NCBI GenBank assembly: GCA_934561335.1
Contig: CAKTGD010000020.1
Coordinates: 1-15,446, forward strand
Source of the DNA: an uncultured Oscillospiraceae bacterium
GTDB lineage: Bacteria; Bacillota_A; Clostridia; Oscillospirales; Oscillospiraceae
Length of the DNA stretch: 15,446 nt
Direction of reading: 5' to 3'
Under the pieces are notes generated by a model. It saw only the letters and a list, made by a program, of their open reading frames with translations. It was not told the DNA's origin and searched no databases. Position 1 is the stretch's first letter. The number at the start of each line of letters is the position of its first letter. Of this stretch, positions 1 through 4,845 are shown in pieces. Made by a program: the position numbers and the translations under genes.

Positions 1-449
1 AGATAGACCTTGTTGACGGTGGCTGAGATCGTATTGCGAAGCAGGTCCTTTTCATCGGACTGGGTTTCGCCCAGCCCCTGTCTTGCAGGCGCTGTGCCAA
101 AGGCTGCGCCAAGCATATTTTCAAACTCGTCGCAGAAATAGTCATAGGCGGTCTGAAGCGTATAGCTGTCCTCCTGTATGCCAAACATCATCCGAAGCCC
201 CTCCAGCGGAACGACCGGCTTGACCACGGCAATAAAGAGGAGGCGGGCAAGGTGCTGGGCGGTGTACAGCTTTTTCTGGGGGGCGGGGATCAGGTGCTGC
301 TTGACATAATTGCTTACCATAGAGCTTGTCAGCGCAGGCTCGCCCAGCATCGCCAGATGGAAATTGACATAGCGCACCACCTGCTCCAGATAGAGGCCGA
401 CGTCGGGGATCTGCGCATAGCGGGGCAGACGGAATTCCTCAATGTTCAC
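1..449 (-). CDS. DUF1836 family protein (3' end outside window)
   Basis: The minus strand reads openly from a GTG at 447-449 to the left edge, giving 149 visible residues. The N-terminus has the pattern I associate with DUF1836 proteins of Firmicutes: an LPRYAQIPDVGLYLEQV segment (residues 8-24), then a TSSMVSNYVKQHLIPAP segment (41-57) and KKLYTAQHLARLLFI (59-73), resembling a MerR-like helix-turn-helix with its wing. The family is of unknown function, and a DNA-binding role is inference from the HTH-like part. The GTG start was chosen because a GAAGGGA ribosome site lies about 11 nt upstream and no in-frame ATG lies near it. The gene is divergent from the degV-type gene and has its own consensus promoter at 483-511. 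The C-terminus cannot be judged. Confidence 0.8.
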   Translation of the reverse strand, partial: MNIEEFRLPRYAQIPDVGLYLEQVVRYVNFHLAMLGEPALTSSMVSNYVKQHLIPAPQKKLYTAQHLARLLFIAVVKPVVPLEGLRMMFGIQEDSYTLQTAYDYFCDEFENMLGAAFGTAPARQGLGETQSDEKDLLRNTISATVNKVY

Positions 450-482
450 AGTCGTGTTCTTCCCTTCATGTTCTATGGCACT

Positions 483-511
483 ATTATATACGATTCCCGT
501 CGATAGTTCAA
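483..511 (-). promoter_or_regulatory. SigA-type promoter of the DUF1836 gene
   Basis: On the minus strand TTGAAC (506-511) is followed after exactly 17 nt by TATAAT (483-488). This is a near-consensus vegetative promoter about 34 nt upstream of the GTG start at 449. It lies back to back with the degV promoter. Confidence 0.8.
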
Positions 512-550
512 CTGTTCTTTAAAATGTTTGCATCAGTTTTACAATAACGG

Positions 551-579
551 TTGACGTAATGAGGAAAAGCTGGTAGAAT
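551..579 (+). promoter_or_regulatory. SigA-type promoter of the degV/PAP2-like operon
   Basis: TTGACG (551-556) is followed after 17 nt by TAGAAT (574-579). The predicted transcript starts near 586, about 50 nt before the chosen start codon at 638. The -35 boxes of this and the divergent promoter are only 39 nt apart, so one bound regulator could affect both. Confidence 0.8.
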
Positions 580-587
580 CCTTATAG

Positions 588-603
588 CGGTTTTTAAAAA
601 CCG
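588..603. promoter_or_regulatory. Perfect 16-bp palindrome at the degV transcription start
   Basis: CGGTTTTTAAAAACCG is a perfect inverted repeat starting about 2 nt after the predicted +1 of the degV promoter. It could be an operator or a 5'-terminal mRNA stem. The sequence does not say which, and no known operator consensus is recognised. Confidence 0.5.
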
Positions 604-637
604 GATGAAATGCTTTTTATTATTCGGAGGATCTACC

Positions 638-1471
638 ATGACTCAGCTTCGCATTGCCGCAGACTCCAGCTGCGATCTTCTTGCGCTGGAGGGCGTGGAC
701 TTTGTCGCCGTTCCCCTTACAATCCGCACCGACACCGAGGAATTCCGGGACGATGCCGCCCTTGATGTAGGCAAGATGGTCAGCACGCTGCGCAATACCA
801 AGGGCCGCTCCTACAGCGCCTGTCCCAATATCGCGGACTGGGAGCATGCCTTTGGCGAGGAGGGCGATGTCATTGCCTTTACCATCACAAGCAGCCTCTC
901 AGGCAGCTACAGCGCCGCATGCGCCGCTCAGAAGGCCTGCGCCGAGCGCAATCCCACCCGGCGCATCCACGTTGTCGATACCCTGTCTGCCGGCCCTGAA
1001 ATGGTGCTCCTTATCGAAAAAGCGCTGTCTGCGCTGCGCGCCGGCGCCGACTTCCACGAGGTGTGCCGGACGGTAGAGGCATACCGGAACCAGACCCACC
1101 TGCTCTTTGCGCTGGAATCCATGCACAATCTCGCCCAGAACGGGCGGATCAGCAAGCTTGCCGCGACGATGGCGGGCGTCCTCGGTATCCGTGCACTGGG
1201 GCAGGCCAGCCTTGAGGGAACCCTCGAGATGCTTGAAAAATGCCGCGGCCTGCGGAAAACGCGATCGTCCATGCTGCAAGAGATGGAGCGCCTCGGCTAC
1301 AGCGGAGGAAGCGTCCGCATCGGGCATTGTCAGAATGCGGCTCTTGCGCTGGAGCTTGGCACCGAGATTCAGCAGCGTTTCCCCGAGGCGGATGTTAAAA
1401 GCTATCCTCTGCGGGGCCTTTGCAGCTACTATGCCGAGCATGGCGGTATTATGCTGGGCTTTGCGTCATGA
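638..1471 (+). CDS. DegV family fatty-acid-binding protein
   Basis: 277 residues, the usual length for DegV proteins, which bind one fatty acid and in Firmicutes (FakB subunits) present exogenous fatty acids to the FakA kinase. Visible signatures are the N-terminal AADSSCDL (residues 7-14), the ligand-site TSSLSGSY (84-91), and the conserved SMHNLAQNGRISKLAA and GVLGIRAL stretches. The start at 638 is preferred over an in-frame ATG at 605 because CGGAGG lies 7 nt upstream of 638 and the extra 11 residues do not look like the family. The stop overlaps the next start (ATGA), so the two genes are translationally coupled. No FakA is visible, so its partner and ligand are unknown. Confidence 0.93.
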   Translation: MTQLRIAADSSCDLLALEGVDFVAVPLTIRTDTEEFRDDAALDVGKMVSTLRNTKGRSYSACPNIADWEHAFGEEGDVIAFTITSSLSGSYSAACAAQKACAERNPTRRIHVVDTLSAGPEMVLLIEKALSALRAGADFHEVCRTVEAYRNQTHLLFALESMHNLAQNGRISKLAATMAGVLGIRALGQASLEGTLEMLEKCRGLRKTRSSMLQEMERLGYSGGSVRIGHCQNAALALELGTEIQQRFPEADVKSYPLRGLCSYYAEHGGIMLGFAS

Positions 1472-2067
1472 AGCCCAACACACGGTTACAGGCGGCGGAG
1501 GTCCTGCATCTGACGGTGCGCATTTTGACGCTGCCGCCGATCGTTATCGGCGTAACGCTGCTTTTGATGTACGTCCCGGCAGGACTTCTGACGCTGCGTG
1601 AGCTGCTGCTGTGCGAGCTTTTTTTGCTGTTCATCCCCATGGCGGCGTATCCCCTGCGGGAGATTTTTCACATCGGAAATGACCGGCGGAAAGGGCAGCG
1701 CAGTACGGCGCTGGTATGCAGCGCCGTCGGATACATCGCCGGGTTTCTCTGGTCGCTGCTGGCGCCCTGCTCGTGGCTCGTCCATATTCTGTTCCTGTCC
1801 TACGTTGTTTCCATCGCGTGCCTGCTGCTGCTCAATGCAGGGTTTGGCTTCCGCGCAAGCGGCCATGCCTGTAGTACAACGGCCCCGGCATTTCTGCTGA
1901 CATGGAAGCTGCACCCTCTCTTCATCATACCCTCCGCGCTGCTGATCGCGGCGGTATACCGCTCCTCCCTGAGGCTGTCGCGTCACACTCTGCCCCAGCT
2001 CCTGACCGGCTCGGCGGTAAGCCTGCTGGCCTGCGGGATTTCCATCCTGCTCTACGGAGCCGGTTAA
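1468..2067 (+). CDS. PAP2-like integral membrane protein, possible lipid or polyprenyl phosphatase
   Basis: 199 residues with about five or six hydrophobic helices. The start is the ATG of the ATGA overlap with the degV-type gene, with no clear ribosome site of its own, so coupled translation is likely. Three places resemble the acid phosphatase PAP2 motifs: basic KGQR (75-78), RASGH (129-133, motif 2 is usually PSGH), and R165...H173 followed by TLPQLLTG, which recalls the third motif in polyprenyl/dolichyl diphosphate phosphatases. Motif 1 and the final acidic residue are poorly kept, so it may be a divergent or inactive member. Pairing with a fatty-acid-binding protein fits a lipid role, but the substrate is unknown. 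Confidence 0.6.
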   Translation: MKPNTRLQAAEVLHLTVRILTLPPIVIGVTLLLMYVPAGLLTLRELLLCELFLLFIPMAAYPLREIFHIGNDRRKGQRSTALVCSAVGYIAGFLWSLLAPCSWLVHILFLSYVVSIACLLLLNAGFGFRASGHACSTTAPAFLLTWKLHPLFIIPSALLIAAVYRSSLRLSRHTLPQLLTGSAVSLLACGISILLYGAG

Positions 2068-2091
2068 GGCAGCCTTTTGTCCCCTATAAAA

Positions 2092-2131
2092 AACGCCGCA
2101 CCGTCGTGTCCTGTCACGACGGTGCGGCGTT
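2092..2131. terminator. Strong bidirectional intrinsic terminator
   Basis: A perfect 17-bp stem (2092-2108 with 2115-2131) closes a 6-nt loop. A TTATTTGT tract follows on the plus strand, and the AAAAAA at its left gives a T6 run on the minus strand. It can end both the degV/PAP2-like operon and the converging small membrane protein gene. Confidence 0.9.
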
Positions 2132-2178
2132 ATTTGTCTCGGTGCGCCATATCCGGTATCACCCGGAAGGCGGCCGGT

Positions 2179-2388
2179 TCATATCAGCGCCGGAGTCCGG
2201 GCCAGCAGGATCACCGCCACAATGGCGGCCACAAAGGCCGCAGCGCCGATGAGCACCGCCAGCTTCTTGCTAAGCGTCCTTTTGACAGCTTTGCACACCA
2301 ATCCCGCGCACGCCACGCAGATGAGGGAAACGCTCAGGGCGATGCCAAGCGTTTTCCACAGCCATGAAAGCGTAAAGACCCATCCCAT
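2179..2388 (-). CDS. Small two-helix membrane protein, unknown
   Basis: 69 residues. The start at 2388 is chosen over an in-frame one 27 nt upstream because AAGGAG lies 8 nt before it. There are two predicted transmembrane helices (about 12-33 and 43-63), separated by a basic loop KAVKRTLSKK (33-42), so the loop is probably cytoplasmic with both termini outside. It is a single-gene transcription unit with its own promoter (2452-2480) and shares a terminator with the opposite operon, which supports it being real. No family was recognised. It could be a small stress, toxin-like or accessory membrane protein, but nothing in the sequence decides this. Confidence 0.6.
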   Translation of the reverse strand: MGWVFTLSWLWKTLGIALSVSLICVACAGLVCKAVKRTLSKKLAVLIGAAAFVAAIVAVILLARTPALI

Positions 2389-2451
2389 CGTTCTTGCTCC
2401 TTCCTTAAAAACCAAACAAATGCCTGCCTCAGCACCCTGCCGGATAGCTGC

Positions 2452-2480
2452 AACGTACCACAGATCCAGGCCGCTGTCAA
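2452..2480 (-). promoter_or_regulatory. Probable promoter of the 69-aa membrane protein gene
   Basis: On the minus strand a consensus TTGACA (2475-2480) is followed after 17 nt by TACGTT (2452-2457). The -35 is perfect and the -10 keeps the first two and last bases. It lies about 64 nt upstream of the start codon. The stretch 2389-2589 holds nothing else that I recognise. Confidence 0.55.
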
Positions 2481-2589
2481 GAAAAAGCGGTAAAAAGGCC
2501 GGATATTCCCCGCTGCGGCGGCTGCAAAACGCATAAAAATCAGTGGTGCAAGGCCTCGCATTTTGTCGGTGTTTTTACCATAGCGGCGA

Positions 2590-2618
2590 TTGACAAACAG
2601 GGTACATCGGCGTACAAT
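2590..2618 (+). promoter_or_regulatory. SigA-type promoter of the marR-membrane-flavodoxin operon
   Basis: TTGACA (2590-2595), 17 nt, then TACAAT (2613-2618), one base from the full consensus. The predicted start is near 2625, about 26 nt before the GTG of the MarR gene. Confidence 0.85.
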
Positions 2619-2619
2619 G

Positions 2620-2633
2620 GTTCAAAATAGAAC
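2620..2633. promoter_or_regulatory. Candidate MarR operator at the operon start
   Basis: The inverted repeat GTTC-AAAATA-GAAC lies immediately after the -10 box and covers the predicted +1, the place expected for autorepression by a MarR protein. The arms are only 4 bp, so chance is a real alternative. Confidence 0.35.
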
Positions 2634-2650
2634 ATTAAGGGGGCGGCAAT

Positions 2651-3085
2651 GTGTTTTTCTGGGATCAGCATAAGACCATCACAAGCTGCTATGAAATGCT
2701 TGCCAGAAAAGTGTGCGAGGAATACAGCCTGACGCAGATGGAATACGACATACTGATGTTTCTGCACAACAATCCCCAGCACAACACGGCGGCGGAGATC
2801 GTGCGGATCCGCAAATCTACAAAATCACATGTGTCCACCTCCTTGAAGGAGCTGGAAGGCAAGGGCCTGATTGAAAGGATCCCGGGTGCCGATAATAAGA
2901 AGCATATCGAAATTGTACTGTTGAAGAAGGCGGAGCCGATTATTGAAAACGGGATAAAAGCCCAGCGGGAATTTGCCAAGCAGGTTTTGACCGGCCTCAG
3001 CGAGGAGGAAATGCGCACATGCAAGGCTGTATTCAACAAGATCTGCCGCAATGCCGATGCATATCTGAAAAAACACGCGGAGTGA
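2651..3085 (+). CDS. MarR family transcriptional regulator
   Basis: 144 residues, typical MarR length. The winged helix-turn-helix spans about residues 28-95: SLTQMEYDILMFLHNNP, then AAEIVRIRKSTKSHVSTSLK as recognition helices, then ELEGKGLIERIPGADNKKHIEIVL as the wing. Helices at both ends would form the dimer interface. It starts with GTG at 2651, placed by AAGGGGG 7 nt upstream. An ATG two bases earlier is in another frame and soon meets a stop. As first gene of a four-gene operon with an inverted repeat over its start site, it probably represses its own operon and responds to a small ligand. No conserved redox cysteine was noticed. Confidence 0.92.
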   Translation: MFFWDQHKTITSCYEMLARKVCEEYSLTQMEYDILMFLHNNPQHNTAAEIVRIRKSTKSHVSTSLKELEGKGLIERIPGADNKKHIEIVLLKKAEPIIENGIKAQREFAKQVLTGLSEEEMRTCKAVFNKICRNADAYLKKHAE

Positions 3086-3089
3086 GATG

Positions 3090-3533
3090 ATGAAACGATT
3101 TTTTTATGTGGAAAAGCGGACGCTTTTACTGATTGCCGGCATCGTTTGGCTGATCGCCGGTTTTAATGTGGCCAGACTGGGCGTGCTGTCCTATCTGGTA
3201 ATTGAACGGACGTGGTATTTATACGCACTTTCATGCGTGGTATTCTGCCTTTTCAGCGCCATGTTCTATAAGATGAGCAAAAAGCATACGAAAAGAATCG
3301 TCGGCTATGAAACCCGGCGGCCCTTCTGGCACTTCTTTGATAGAAAGGCCTACCTGATCATGGCCTGCATGATGGGCGGCGGCATTGGGTTCAGGGCGCT
3401 GGGCGTATTCCCCGATCTGTTTGTTGCTTTTTTCTATTCCGGCGTCGGCTGTGCATTGGCGTCGGCGGGCATTCAGTTTTTAAGAAATTTTATTTGTTAT
3501 CACCAATTCGTTGAAAAGGAGCAAACCACATGA
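3090..3533 (+). CDS. Four-helix integral membrane protein, unknown
   Basis: 147 residues. Of two adjacent ATGs (3087 and 3090), the second is preferred because GGAG at 3079-3082 is then 7 nt away. It follows the MarR stop by 4 nt and overlaps the next gene by ATGA. Hydrophobic helices lie at about 11-31, 42-60, 86-104 and 108-130, split by a basic loop (KMSKKHTKRI, 61-70). The two halves look alike: GFNVARLGV (24-32) and GIGFRALGV (98-106) each sit at the end of the first helix of a hairpin, which suggests an old 2+2 duplication. No transporter, enzyme or heme motif was recognised. Its place between MarR and a second membrane protein suggests the two membrane proteins act together. Confidence 0.75.
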   Translation: MKRFFYVEKRTLLLIAGIVWLIAGFNVARLGVLSYLVIERTWYLYALSCVVFCLFSAMFYKMSKKHTKRIVGYETRRPFWHFFDRKAYLIMACMMGGGIGFRALGVFPDLFVAFFYSGVGCALASAGIQFLRNFICYHQFVEKEQTT

Positions 3534-4219
3534 AAAACGCAGCCTATAAACCCCGCACTCCCGATATGATGGAGGCAATCTTTGACATTTCTTATCTCAC
3601 ATTCGACCTGATCGCAGGGATCCTGTTCTTTGTTTTTTCAAAGGGCAATCCCCTGTTTATCCTGTACGGCATCCTGACGCTGACCCTGTGCGGAGGCGAT
3701 GCATTTCACCTTGTTCCCCGGGTGATTCGGGCGTTCAAGGGCAGCAGCGATAAAATCGAGCGGCAGCTGGGCATCGGCCTTCAGGTTTCTTCCATTACCA
3801 TGACGGCGTTCTACATTCTGCTGCTGTATATCTGGAAGACAACCTTCTATGAGATGAGCGCGCCCCTTGCGCTGCAGCTTATCATCTGGGTTTCTGCCAT
3901 TGTCCGGATGGTGATTTGCCTCCTGCCCCAGAACAACTGGTGCAGCGAGGAGGGCAATCCGAAGCTGTCTCTGCTCCGAAACGCGGTTTTTGCCGTTACG
4001 GGAATCGGCGTCATCATTCTGTATGCGCTTTCCGGCAACACCTACGGGTATCATATGACGAGAATGGTGGCGGCGATCCTCATCTCCTTCGGCTGCTATC
4101 TCCCTGTGACGCTGCTGAGTAAAAAGATGCCCAAAGTGGGCCTGCTGATGATCCCGAAAACCTGCGCCTACGTCTGGATCATCGTAATGGGCCTGCAGCT
4201 GCTGTTTCGCGCTGCTTGA
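3530..4219 (+). CDS. Seven-helix integral membrane protein, unknown
   Basis: 229 residues with about seven hydrophobic helices (roughly 16-36, 41-60, 80-101, 113-133, 149-167, 177-195, 205-226). AAAGGAG lies 9 nt before the ATG, which overlaps the preceding stop (ATGA). The most distinctive segment is GGDAFHLVPRVIRAFKG (55-71), a loop with an acidic residue, a histidine and several arginines just after helix 2, plus YHMTRM (174-179) before helix 6. These could bind an anion, cofactor or substrate, but that is only inference. I do not recognise a named family. Gene order ties it to the preceding 4-helix protein and the following flavodoxin. Confidence 0.78.
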   Translation: MKNAAYKPRTPDMMEAIFDISYLTFDLIAGILFFVFSKGNPLFILYGILTLTLCGGDAFHLVPRVIRAFKGSSDKIERQLGIGLQVSSITMTAFYILLLYIWKTTFYEMSAPLALQLIIWVSAIVRMVICLLPQNNWCSEEGNPKLSLLRNAVFAVTGIGVIILYALSGNTYGYHMTRMVAAILISFGCYLPVTLLSKKMPKVGLLMIPKTCAYVWIIVMGLQLLFRAA

Positions 4220-4236
4220 GGAGTGTGAGCGGCAGT

Positions 4237-4740
4237 ATGAGTCAGGAAAGATATTCGATCCTCTTCAGCAGCGCAACCGGCAACACAAAAAAGCTGGCCG
4301 AGGCGCTTCGTCAGGCGCTGCCGGCGGAAGCTTGCGATTATTTCGGCACGCAGCAGGAGGAAGTGCCCCCATCTGAGCTTCTTTATATCGGCTTCTGGAC
4401 GGACAAGGGAAATGCGGATGAAGCCACGCTGGCGCTGCTGCAAAAGCTGAGAGGCAGGAAGCTTTTCCTGTTCGGAACGGCAGGCTTCGGCGGCAGCGAG
4501 GCATATTTCGGACAGGTGCTTGCGCGCGTCAAGCAGTCCATCGACCCAAGCAATACCGTGGTCGGCGCCTACATGTGTCAGGGGAAAATGCCCCTTTCCG
4601 TGCGGGAGCGCTATGTAAGGATGCAGGCGCAGCCGGATCATCCGGCCAATCTTGACGCCTTGATCGAGAATTTTGACCGGGCCTTATCGCACCCTGATGC
4701 GGAGGATTTAAATAATCTGCGTAAGCTTGTTCTGGCGTGA
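4237..4740 (+). CDS. Flavodoxin family protein (Flavodoxin_4 / BilS-like)
   Basis: 167 residues. The FMN phosphate loop SSATGNTKK is at 11-19. IGFWTDKGNAD (51-61) and LFGTAGFGGSEAYFG (78-92) match the second and third flavin-contacting loops, and CQGKM (114-118) is also typical of this subfamily, which includes the flavodoxin BilS of bilirubin-reductase loci. It should be a soluble one-electron carrier. The ATG at 4237 is chosen because homology begins there; GAGGAG at 4218-4223 is rather far (13 nt), and an earlier TTG overlapping the previous stop is possible. It is the last gene of the MarR operon, ending just before a terminator. Its electron donor and acceptor are not encoded here unless the membrane proteins serve. 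Confidence 0.88.
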   Translation: MSQERYSILFSSATGNTKKLAEALRQALPAEACDYFGTQQEEVPPSELLYIGFWTDKGNADEATLALLQKLRGRKLFLFGTAGFGGSEAYFGQVLARVKQSIDPSNTVVGAYMCQGKMPLSVRERYVRMQAQPDHPANLDALIENFDRALSHPDAEDLNNLRKLVLA

Positions 4741-4788
4741 GCGCACACAGTCCGGCGGGCAAGTCCGGCGCAGCATCTGAAAATAAAA

Positions 4789-4826
4789 CGGCACAGCGTG
4801 AGCATTCACGCTGTGCCGCTTTTTTT
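4789..4826. terminator. Bidirectional intrinsic terminator between the flavodoxin gene and nrdD
   Basis: A perfect 12-bp stem (4789-4800 with 4807-4818), closed by AGCATT, is followed by C and seven T on the plus strand. On the minus strand it is followed by GTTTTATTTT. It ends the MarR operon and the converging nrdGD operon. Confidence 0.92.
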
Positions 4827-4845
4827 ACCGGAGGGGGATGCCGTT

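Noticed and set aside
252..506. 84-residue plus-strand frame at the left end
   Set aside because: The minus strand here encodes the DUF1836 protein with its own promoter and ribosome site; the plus frame also runs over that promoter.
4749..4770. Direct repeat AGTCCGGCG, two copies 13 nt apart, after the flavodoxin gene
   Set aside because: Only two short copies in GC-rich DNA; no array, target-site duplication or partner elsewhere was seen.
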